Positions 10,354 through 18,437 of a stretch of DNA of 64,000 nucleotides are shown here, in pieces. Made by a program: the position numbers and the translations under genes. Every line of letters begins with the position of its first letter. Within the stretch, counting starts at the first letter, position 1. A model generated the notes under the pieces. That model saw only the letters and a program-made list of their open reading frames with translations, did not search any database and was not told the DNA's origin. The stretch is taken from contig NZ_QWET01000002.1 in assembly GCF_003573545.1 (NCBI RefSeq), positions 1-64,000 on the forward strand. The letters are read 5' to 3'. This DNA comes from Mariniphaga sediminis (GTDB lineage: Bacteria; Bacteroidota; Bacteroidia; Bacteroidales; Prolixibacteraceae).

Positions 10354-11904
10354 TTAAAGGTGTTGTTCCCTTAACAAATCGTTCACGGTCTTCACCGGAT
10401 TGAACGTTTCAACAGGAACCTCCACAAAAAGGGTGTTCCAGTTGCTCATGGCTCCATTCCAAAGGCCAGGTAATTCCTGTGCCTTCAACTCCTTTCCGTC
10501 TTTCGATTTTTTGGAAATAAAACCGGTTGCAGGATCGGTAAATTCTGTCAGGTTATATTTTTCACCCTTGTAATTTTTAACACCACAAACCAAATCGACC
10601 GGATTAAAATGGGTGGCATTCTGCAAAATGTTCTGCTGCTGCACACTTTCCGGGTCAATCTGTGAACTTTCCACTATTTGCAGGGAAGTGGTGCCATCAG
10701 GGTTTTGGGAAAAAAACGGACCGCCGCCGGCTTCTCCCTCATTTTTGACCATTCCACACACCCGTAGCGGGCGATTATATTTTTCTTTCAGGTAATAATA
10801 CAATTCCTCTTTTTCAGTATAATACTGATTCTCCGGAGGCTTTACATTCAATGTATTTTCCAAAAAGTTGGCAGCCTCTGCCAAAAAAGCACTTTCGAGA
10901 GCCACCGCATCCCTTTCGTTCAGTCGTTTTTGATACCTGAAAATTATTTCCTGAAACTTCAGCAACACACCTGCCAATGCTTTTTTGTAAACAATAGTGG
11001 GTTCCTTTAAATGGTCGGGAACCACGTTATCAATATTTTTGATAAAAATAATGTCGGCATCCAAATCATTCAGGTTCTCAATAAGGGCGCCATGCCCGCC
11101 CGGACGAAACAGCAAGCTGCCATCGGGTTCACGAAACGGTTCATTATTCAGGTCTACCGCAATGGTATCAGTAGAAGGCTTCTGCTGGCTGAACGACACA
11201 TCGAAAGTGACGTTCAACTCCTTTTCATACGTTTCTTTTACTCGCTCCAGAATCTCTTGAAATGCCTGTAAATGTTCCGGTGAAACGGTAAAATGAAGCC
11301 TCACCACATTTTGATTGTCTTTCGCATAATGCGCTCCTTCAACCAGATGTTCTTCAAACGGGGTGCGTTCTCCTTCAGCGTACTTATGAAATTTAAGTAA
11401 CCCTTTGGGCAGGGAGCCGTAATTCAATCCTTTTTCATTCAATAAATATTCAATCCAGCTTCTGCAGTTTTTCTTCTCATCATTTTTACCGGCAACTTTC
11501 TCTAAGTCAGAAAAAAATGCAAATTTTTCCTTGTTCACGAGAAACTGCCTTGCAGAAGCGTTTTTTATGAGTGTTTCATCGGGGTTATCTGTTTTTTTAC
11601 AATCTTCCAGCGCTTCGAACAATGCTTTGAACATACGGCTGGCGGCACCCGATGCCGGAACGAATTTGAGTGGTTCGATTCCAGCAGCCATCCCCTGCTC
11701 AAATCGTTCACCGCTTTCAGCGATCCCTTTTTCATCAAGTTGTATTATCCCGTTCCCGGTAGTTGCAGCGTCATCAATCTTCAGAAAAGGAAATCCCTTT
11801 CTGAAATTTTCAATCTGACCTTCCACCACCTCAAGCCGGCTACCACGTTGTTGTATTTGAACTTTATCTTTTTGAGAAAACATATTTTTCTGTTTTGAAT
11901 CCAT
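10354..11904 (-). CDS. DUF4301-family protein
   Basis: A 516-residue cytoplasmic protein recognised as DUF4301. Conserved features are FVPASGAASRMFKALFEAL near residue 85, a LRPGGHGALIENLNDLDADI type segment near 270 (RPGGHGALIENLNDLDAD), and IFIKNIDNVVPDHLKEPT. These glycine-rich loops and the acidic segment resemble nucleotidyltransferase or sugar-nucleotide enzymes, but no biochemical role is established for this family that I know of. Confidence 0.8.
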   Translation of the reverse strand: MDSKQKNMFSQKDKVQIQQRGSRLEVVEGQIENFRKGFPFLKIDDAATTGNGIIQLDEKGIAESGERFEQGMAAGIEPLKFVPASGAASRMFKALFEALEDCKKTDNPDETLIKNASARQFLVNKEKFAFFSDLEKVAGKNDEKKNCRSWIEYLLNEKGLNYGSLPKGLLKFHKYAEGERTPFEEHLVEGAHYAKDNQNVVRLHFTVSPEHLQAFQEILERVKETYEKELNVTFDVSFSQQKPSTDTIAVDLNNEPFREPDGSLLFRPGGHGALIENLNDLDADIIFIKNIDNVVPDHLKEPTIVYKKALAGVLLKFQEIIFRYQKRLNERDAVALESAFLAEAANFLENTLNVKPPENQYYTEKEELYYYLKEKYNRPLRVCGMVKNEGEAGGGPFFSQNPDGTTSLQIVESSQIDPESVQQQNILQNATHFNPVDLVCGVKNYKGEKYNLTEFTDPATGFISKKSKDGKELKAQELPGLWNGAMSNWNTLFVEVPVETFNPVKTVNDLLREQHL

Positions 11905-12111
11905 TTTTAAAAATAAAAATAAGATTTAGTATAAAAAACTTTAACGGACATTGTTTCGACACAAACTCGTAATATTTTTCAACATATACGAAAATGACAA
12001 GAAACGAAGGCTTTTAAATTTTTAATATATACGCGGGCAAACCGTATGGTTTAGGAAAAGTAAATGACGACCGCCGAATTTTCAGTAATTTTGTTTTTCA
12101 ATATTGAGATA

Positions 12112-13074
12112 ATGAAGCAACAAACATATACTTGGGGCCACACAAAACGATACAATGATTTCCCAACGTACTTTCGAAGTCTGTTTTCGGAACGGGTACA
12201 AAAGGTGTCGGTGGATGCCGGTTTTACGTGTCCCAACCGCGATGGGACAAAAGGACGCGGAGGCTGCACTTACTGTAACAATAAAACCTTTAAACCCACC
12301 TACTGCAATCTTGAAAATTCTGTAAGCCACCAGGTACAGCAAGGTATCCGGTTTTTCGAAAAAAAGTACAAATCGATGCGTTTTCTTGCTTATTTCCAGG
12401 CCTACACCAGTACCTGGGCCCCGTTGGAAAACCTGATTCCTCTTTACGAAGAAGCACTACAACATCCCAAAATAGTGGGACTGGTAATTTCTACGCGACC
12501 CGATGCAGTAGACGAAGCCCTGCTGGATTACCTGGCAGAATTAAGCCAGAAGGTTTATGTAATGGTAGAGTTTGGTCTGGAGTCTCACCTCAACCAGTCG
12601 CTGGAAAAAATAAACCGCGGACACACCTTTGCCGATTCGGTTTGGGCACTGGAACAAACGTCCCAAAGAAGCATTAACAACTGCGCACACCTCATTTTAG
12701 GATTACCTGGCGAGACCCGCTCCGACTGGCTGGATCAGGCCCGGGTTATTTCACAGCTTCCCGTCAAAAATCTGAAGCTTCATCAGTTACAAATCCACAA
12801 AGAAACGGTTTTGGAAAAACAGTACCTCCAGACCCCGGAACAGTTCCAACTTTTCACTGCAGATGAATATATTGAACTGGTGGTGGATTACCTCGAACTG
12901 CTCAATCCTAAAATTATAGTAGAACGGTTCATCAGCCAGGCTCCTCCCGGAATGCTCATCGCCCCCAAATGGGGTTTAAAAAATTTTGAGTTTGTGGCCA
13001 AAGTAGAAAAACGGCTAAAAGAACGGGATACCTGGCAGGGCAAAAAAATCAGCAAACGCGCCAAACCGGACTGA
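12112..13074 (+). CDS. TIGR01212-family (YhcC-like) radical SAM protein
   Basis: A 320-residue radical SAM enzyme. The iron-sulfur motif is C-P-N-R-D-G-T-K-G-R-G-G-C-T-Y-C (the CX12CX2C spacing of this family), followed by TSTWAPLENLIPLYEEAL and the family-typical LHLGLPGE-like segment (LILGLPGETRSDWL). E. coli YhcC is the named homologue; its substrate is not known to me. The start chosen is MKQQTYTWG, because homologues begin with this W-G-x-x-K/R-Y-N segment; a longer frame from 12064 adds 16 unlikely residues. Confidence 0.88.
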   Translation: MKQQTYTWGHTKRYNDFPTYFRSLFSERVQKVSVDAGFTCPNRDGTKGRGGCTYCNNKTFKPTYCNLENSVSHQVQQGIRFFEKKYKSMRFLAYFQAYTSTWAPLENLIPLYEEALQHPKIVGLVISTRPDAVDEALLDYLAELSQKVYVMVEFGLESHLNQSLEKINRGHTFADSVWALEQTSQRSINNCAHLILGLPGETRSDWLDQARVISQLPVKNLKLHQLQIHKETVLEKQYLQTPEQFQLFTADEYIELVVDYLELLNPKIIVERFISQAPPGMLIAPKWGLKNFEFVAKVEKRLKERDTWQGKKISKRAKPD

Positions 13075-13080
13075 AAAACA

Positions 13081-13455
13081 TCATTTTAAAACGTTCACAA
13101 ATTCATCGGGAGATATTTCAGCCAGTGTATTTTTAATAAGGGTAATCAGATAATCACTCCAGTTTAAATTTGGGATAACATTTAAAGCGTTTAAAAAACG
13201 TGTCCTGTTATTCTGTAACTCTTTAACAATAAACAAAAAAATCTCCTGATGCTCTTTAATATTGTTTTGGAGTAACAACTCAGCGATACTGCTTACTACC
13301 TGTCCATAAAGCTTATCTTTTGACCTGAAATAGTAATGAATGGTCCCTTTATTTACTTCTGCATCAAAAGCAATCTCACGAATAGTTGTTCCATAATATC
13401 CGTATAACACAAATTTTTTTCGTGCAACATTTAATATCTTCTCTTCAGTTGTCAT
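13081..13455 (-). CDS. Short TetR-family regulator
   Basis: Only 124 residues, against about 190-200 for the family. The N-terminal helix-turn-helix is intact: ILNVARKKFVLYGYYGTTIR followed by EIAFDAEVNKGTIHYYFRSK. The ligand-binding part is only about 70 residues and ends at a stop six bases from the end of the convergent radical SAM gene. It may be a true short form or the remnant of a longer gene truncated at its 3' end. It is separate from the efflux operon regulators further on. Confidence 0.75.
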   Translation of the reverse strand: MTTEEKILNVARKKFVLYGYYGTTIREIAFDAEVNKGTIHYYFRSKDKLYGQVVSSIAELLLQNNIKEHQEIFLFIVKELQNNRTRFLNALNVIPNLNWSDYLITLIKNTLAEISPDEFVNVLK

Positions 13456-13663
13456 TCAAAAGCATTTGTTCCTTTTCTGTTGTCATCCTAAAACGAATAA
13501 TACTTAACTGGTAGCTGAAGTACAGTTGCTACAATTTAGCATCATTTTGAAATATCTTAAAAAAACGATAAGTATAGAACTCGAATAAGGTGGGTTGCAA
13601 AATCACCATGCCAAGAATCTGATTCACCATTTTTATAGAAAAACACTTTCTCGTTTATGGGAA

Positions 13664-14113
13664 TTACATATAAATAACATTTACCCGAATTGTCGTATCT
13701 GATTTCAAAATAATTCCGGCATCAGTGAAATTGGGATTATTAAATATCCCAATGGATTCATAGTTGGAAAACCCAACACCTTCTTTGGGTAACATTAAGC
13801 CCTTCTTTATTTTTCCATTCTCATCTTCGTCGTGCAAAATATGAACCGCATATTTTCCGGAGGGCAGGTTTTCAAAAGTTACGAAAGAAAATCCGTCCTC
13901 AATTTTTGCTGTCAGTTTTCGGTAATAATTCTTATAATTTTCATCAGGAAATGAGTTTGGACTATTATACAATGCAAATTGCACAATACCTTTCGAGTTT
14001 CGCAAATTGTCTGCTTCAATGGTCAGCGAATATTTTCCTTTTTCCGGGAGGGAGAACGAAGAAAAAAGAAAAACACCCCACAGTAACCCAACAATCAAAA
14101 TTATGTTTCTCAT
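13664..14113 (-). CDS. DUF2141-family exported protein
   Basis: A 149-residue protein with a signal peptide (residues 1-23) and the DUF2141 pattern: LRNSKGIVQFALYNSPNSFP, FENLPSGKYAVHILHDEDEN, and KEGVGFSNYE near the C-terminus. The family is a small periplasmic or surface beta-sandwich of unknown function. It follows the RND pump gene by 52 bases on the same strand and may be the last gene of the efflux operon. Confidence 0.82.
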   Translation of the reverse strand: MRNIILIVGLLWGVFLFSSFSLPEKGKYSLTIEADNLRNSKGIVQFALYNSPNSFPDENYKNYYRKLTAKIEDGFSFVTFENLPSGKYAVHILHDEDENGKIKKGLMLPKEGVGFSNYESIGIFNNPNFTDAGIILKSDTTIRVNVIYM

Positions 14114-14165
14114 TTTTAATATACTTTTTTAATAAATCCTAATAGATAATTACATGTATTTTCTC

Positions 14166-17100
14166 TTATTCGTTACTATTCAGCATTTTCAGGTTAAGTT
14201 TATAACCATTGAATGGCACCTTAAAGAAGAGACGATAAAGAACCGGCACAAAAAGCAGGGTAATCATGGTTGCAAAGAATAGCCCGAAGATAATGGCCAG
14301 CGTAAGTGGCTCCCACAGTAAATCACCTGAAAACCACAACGGCAACATTCCCATAGAAGTGGTAAGCGTGGTGAGTATTACCGGTCTGAACCGATTGTTG
14401 GCCGCTTTTAAAATAGCATCGCGTCTGTCCACATCAGGTTTTTCTGTAATTTCCACATCAATCCTATCGATAAGAATAATGGAGTTGTTCACCACTATCC
14501 CGGCGAGGGCAATCACTCCCAGCACCCCGAAAAAACTCACAAAAGAACCGCCGATAAACCACCCGGCCACCACTCCAATCATTCCCAACGGAATGGAAAG
14601 TACAATGATGGTAGCTTTACGAATGGAATTAAACTGAAGCACCAACAGCAGCACAATAATAAAAAACGCCAGAGGCAGATTGGCAAAAATAGCCCCCAGG
14701 TTCTCGGCTTTGTCTTCATCTTCACCTCCCAGTTCATACTCGTAACCCAAGTCCCATGTCGTTTTCTGCTCATCCATCCACGGTCCAATGGCCTCAAAAA
14801 TGTCAGAAGCATTGTAGCCGGGTTCCAGATAAGCTCCCACGGTCATGGTTCTTTTTAAGTCTTTCCTTATCACTTTACCAAATTGCCAGTCAACTTCTAC
14901 ATTGGCCACCTGCGAAAGCGGCACATTCTGATTTCTGGCCGGGGAATAGATATTGAATGCCTGCACTGTTTCAATGTCGTGCTCGTCGCTGTTTTCATTT
15001 TTCAGAAAAATGGGAATCTGTTCATCAGCCTCAAAGAAATCGCCTATTTTCATGCCCGACAATCCGGCGTTCAGCGCCAAAGCAATTTCCATGTTGGTTA
15101 AGCCGGAGCGTTGTGCTTTATCGGGATCGATACTCACCACCAGCTTTTTAATTTTCGGTCCCCAGTTATCGGTAATATTTTTGGCCCCTTCGATGGTTAC
15201 CAGCTTCTCTTTCACTTTTTCAGAAATTGCTGCCAGCGTTTCAGGATTGCTTCCTGATATCCGGATCTCCACAGGCGTTCCGGAGGCACCGGCACCTGTT
15301 AGCCGGTTCACGCGAATATCGGCATCGGGGATATGGTAAAAGCAAAAACTATCCACTTTGGCAATAATGTAATCGTTGTCTCTGTCACCGGTGGTATTGA
15401 GCAACATGTGGGCGTAGCTGGAGTTGGCCTCATTTTTAAAATAACCCAGATCGTAAGGTTCAGGCCCTTCGCCAATAAATGAAGAGAAATCCAGCACACC
15501 AGGATTTTGTTTTCCTGTTTCAGAGTTGACAATAAGGTTTTCCAGAATATAATCACCAATACTGTTCACCGCTTGTTCGGTATATTCCATCTGCGTACCT
15601 GAAGGAAACTTGATATCCACGGTAACCAGGTTCCGATCGCTGTCAGGAACCAGCTTAAAAGGCAGAAACTGCACCAGGGACACCGCTACAACAAACAATA
15701 CCAAAATGAACCCCAGAAAAAGAAATGGTTTCTTCAAAACCCGGAAAAGTAATCTGTTGTACCACAAATTCAGTTTCTGCATATTCCGGTCGATAAAATT
15801 CTCCTTCTTCTCCTCATTTCGGACTTTTATTTTAACAATAAGCACAGCAAGTAGTGGAATAAAGGTAAAGGCAAGGAACCAGGAAGCCAGTAAAGTTGTA
15901 CTTACCACCCAGAACAATTGTGAAGAGATTTCACCCATTGGGGTACGAGCCAGGGCAAAAGGCAAAAAGGCCGCGGAAGTGGTAAGGGAAGAAATAAGTA
16001 ATGGAATAAGTAAAATTTTCCCGGAATAGACACTTGCTTCAAATGCCGAAAGCCCCCGTTTCATACTAACCATTATAGATTCGGAAATCACAATACCGTT
16101 ATCCACCAGCAGCCCCAATGAAATGATAAGTGCTGCCAGCGAAACCTTGTTAAACCCAAGATGGAGAATTTCAAGAAAGAAAAAAGAAGTAAGAATGACC
16201 ATTGGGATAAGAAGTGCTACCAGTGAACCCGTGCGAAACCCCAGGAACAGAAGCATTACTGCCAAAACAATGAGGATACTTTGCGCCAGGTTTACCAGAA
16301 AGTCGTTCACCTGCCCGTGCACCACCTGATCCTGCGAAGCCGATCGCACCACTTCTACCCCCAGTGGCAGGTTGCTGTTTATCCGGACCAACGCCTCGTC
16401 AACCTCTTCACCCAACCGCACAATATTGGCCCCGTCCTTTAGTGAAATGAACAGGGCAACAGCCGGCTTACCGTTAATTTTTACCAGTTTTTGACGAGGA
16501 GTGATGTAATCGCGGTAAATACGGCTGGTAATATCTTCCAGATAAACCGAAGTCCCGGCAGAAGTTGGGATCAATATCTTTTGAAGGTCTGCAATGGTTT
16601 CAAAACTCCCCGATGGCTCCAGCACAATACGCTGGCGGCCCATGTTAATTTCACCCCCCGGATAAAGGATGTTTGTAGCCGAAACAATATTCCGAAGTTT
16701 CATAGCATCCAGTCCGTAATGAGCCAATTGTTTATCGTCAAACTCAATAAAAATACGCTCTTCCTGTACACCCCCGTATTTAATTTTGGCCGCATCCGGA
16801 AGCAGCAAAAGCTCATCGCGCACATCTTTTGCATAGTCTTCCAGTTTGTTATATGAAACACCATCACCTGTGACACCAAGGATTATTCCAAATACGGTTC
16901 CAATGTCCTCGTCTTTCACTACCGGGCCAAAAATACCCTGCGGAAGAACCGGTTTTAAATCTTCCACCTTGTTGCGCAGGGTAGTCCATACAGACTGCAA
17001 CTCTTTTCCATCTACAGTAGTAACCAGTTCAACCGTAATTACCGACAACCCGGGCCGTGATTCACTGGTAATGGTCTTCACCTCCGCCACTTCGCGAATA

Positions 17101-17309
17101 ATCTCTTCCAGCGGCTCTGTAACCAACGCTTCCACCTTTTGCGGGTCGGCACCGGGGAATTGCGTAACTACGCTGGCTATCCGAACCGTATAGGGAGGCA
17201 TGCTGTCGCGTTCCAACTCAAAGTAGTTGCCGATTCCGATAATGGCCACCACCAGAATGGCGATGAGGGTTATCCGGCTGTTATTTAATGTAACTTTTGT
17301 AAGATTCAT
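14166..17309 (-). CDS. RND efflux pump, AcrB/HAE1-like inner-membrane subunit
   Basis: A 1047-residue proton-driven exporter with the usual 12 transmembrane helices: one at residues 12-30, helices 2-6 around 330-490, a cytoplasmic link, then helices 7-12 around 520-540 and 850-1030. Two large periplasmic loops follow TM1 and TM7 (porter and docking domains). Visible signatures are SRPGLSVITVEL, LVDNGIVISES in TM4 (Asp of the proton relay) and LAGIVVNNSIILIDRID in TM10. It sits directly after its adaptor gene (26-base gap). With the TolC-type protein it forms a tripartite pump; substrate is unknown, with drugs, bile-like compounds or lipids possible. Confidence 0.94.
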   Translation of the reverse strand: MNLTKVTLNNSRITLIAILVVAIIGIGNYFELERDSMPPYTVRIASVVTQFPGADPQKVEALVTEPLEEIIREVAEVKTITSESRPGLSVITVELVTTVDGKELQSVWTTLRNKVEDLKPVLPQGIFGPVVKDEDIGTVFGIILGVTGDGVSYNKLEDYAKDVRDELLLLPDAAKIKYGGVQEERIFIEFDDKQLAHYGLDAMKLRNIVSATNILYPGGEINMGRQRIVLEPSGSFETIADLQKILIPTSAGTSVYLEDITSRIYRDYITPRQKLVKINGKPAVALFISLKDGANIVRLGEEVDEALVRINSNLPLGVEVVRSASQDQVVHGQVNDFLVNLAQSILIVLAVMLLFLGFRTGSLVALLIPMVILTSFFFLEILHLGFNKVSLAALIISLGLLVDNGIVISESIMVSMKRGLSAFEASVYSGKILLIPLLISSLTTSAAFLPFALARTPMGEISSQLFWVVSTTLLASWFLAFTFIPLLAVLIVKIKVRNEEKKENFIDRNMQKLNLWYNRLLFRVLKKPFLFLGFILVLFVVAVSLVQFLPFKLVPDSDRNLVTVDIKFPSGTQMEYTEQAVNSIGDYILENLIVNSETGKQNPGVLDFSSFIGEGPEPYDLGYFKNEANSSYAHMLLNTTGDRDNDYIIAKVDSFCFYHIPDADIRVNRLTGAGASGTPVEIRISGSNPETLAAISEKVKEKLVTIEGAKNITDNWGPKIKKLVVSIDPDKAQRSGLTNMEIALALNAGLSGMKIGDFFEADEQIPIFLKNENSDEHDIETVQAFNIYSPARNQNVPLSQVANVEVDWQFGKVIRKDLKRTMTVGAYLEPGYNASDIFEAIGPWMDEQKTTWDLGYEYELGGEDEDKAENLGAIFANLPLAFFIIVLLLVLQFNSIRKATIIVLSIPLGMIGVVAGWFIGGSFVSFFGVLGVIALAGIVVNNSIILIDRIDVEITEKPDVDRRDAILKAANNRFRPVILTTLTTSMGMLPLWFSGDLLWEPLTLAIIFGLFFATMITLLFVPVLYRLFFKVPFNGYKLNLKMLNSNE

Positions 17310-17335
17310 AATAAACTAATCAAAAAATGACGGTT

Positions 17336-18427
17336 CTATTTTTCCTCACCAAGTAGTTTCACCTTCCGGCCATCATATAAAAAGCTCAGGCCTGCAGTTA
17401 TCACTATCTCCCTGCTTCTCAACCCATCTAATACTTCGTACCCACCGGCTTGCAATTCCCCCAGTCTAACCTTTCGTTTTTCAGCAACATAAATCTCTTC
17501 CTCATTGATTTTGGTTGCCACATACACAAAATCGCCCGTTTGGTCATGACCAACGGCGTCGGAGGCAATGACTATCCCATACCCTGATTGCTTCTCTTCA
17601 TGCAGGGAAATCTCCACGGTACCGGTCATTCCCGGGAATAAACGGACACTGGGTTCAGCTAAACGAACAATAACCGGATAGGCTGAGGCATTGGGGATAC
17701 CGGGACTTACTTCAGTAATAATCCCCTGAAAAACTTTTTCAGGAAATGCCCCAAACTGTACTGTTACCTCCTGGCCTCGCTTGATTTGGCTGATGAGGTT
17801 TTCCGGCACAGCTGTTTTTACCTCCAGGCTGTTTACTGCAGCCAGCACCACAACAGGATGCCCCGAACCGGTCATTTCGTTTTCTTTTGCCATTACGGAA
17901 GAAATCACCCCATCAAAAGGCGCTCTCAAAAACGTATACTCCAGTTGATTTCGTGCAGCGTCGAGTTGAGACCGGGCAGTTTTCACCATACTTTCAGCCG
18001 ACTCAAACTGCGTTTTTGCTTTTTCATAATCGCTCAGGGAAACATTATTGTTCACATACAGATTTTCAACCCGCAAAAAAGCCGACCTGGCAGCGGCCAA
18101 CTGGGCTTTTGCGCTTTTAAGGGAAGCCTCTGCTTTATTGTAACTGATGCGATAGTCGGTAGTATCCAGACGGGCCAGCAAAGTTCCGCGTTTCACCGTA
18201 TCGCCCATGTCAACAGTTACCTGCTTGATCAAACCGCCCACCTTGAAACTCAGTTTTGCCTCTGTAGCTGCCCGGGTTACCCCCGAAAACGATCGTACGT
18301 TTTGGTTAATATCCTTCCCTGCTTCCTGGTAAAAAACCGGACGAATAGCTTCTTTCTTTTCTTCTTTCCTTCCGCAACCGGACAGCAGCAGGGCACCTAA
18401 AACGAATATTTGTATCTTTATTTTCAT
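17336..18427 (-). CDS. RND efflux periplasmic adaptor (HlyD/AcrA family)
   Basis: A 363-residue lipoprotein (lipobox LLSGC, Cys18). The layout is that of a membrane fusion protein: lipoyl halves (GLIKQVTVDMGDTVKRG near 68 and the FLRAPFDGVISSV half near 165), an alpha-hairpin (about 98-155), then beta-barrel and membrane-proximal domains. It bridges the inner-membrane pump and the outer-membrane channel encoded on either side; gaps are 10 and 26 bases, so all three are co-transcribed. Confidence 0.93.
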   Translation of the reverse strand: MKIKIQIFVLGALLLSGCGRKEEKKEAIRPVFYQEAGKDINQNVRSFSGVTRAATEAKLSFKVGGLIKQVTVDMGDTVKRGTLLARLDTTDYRISYNKAEASLKSAKAQLAAARSAFLRVENLYVNNNVSLSDYEKAKTQFESAESMVKTARSQLDAARNQLEYTFLRAPFDGVISSVMAKENEMTGSGHPVVVLAAVNSLEVKTAVPENLISQIKRGQEVTVQFGAFPEKVFQGIITEVSPGIPNASAYPVIVRLAEPSVRLFPGMTGTVEISLHEEKQSGYGIVIASDAVGHDQTGDFVYVATKINEEEIYVAEKRKVRLGELQAGGYEVLDGLRSREIVITAGLSFLYDGRKVKLLGEEK

Positions 18428-18437
18428 AGTTCTTTTT

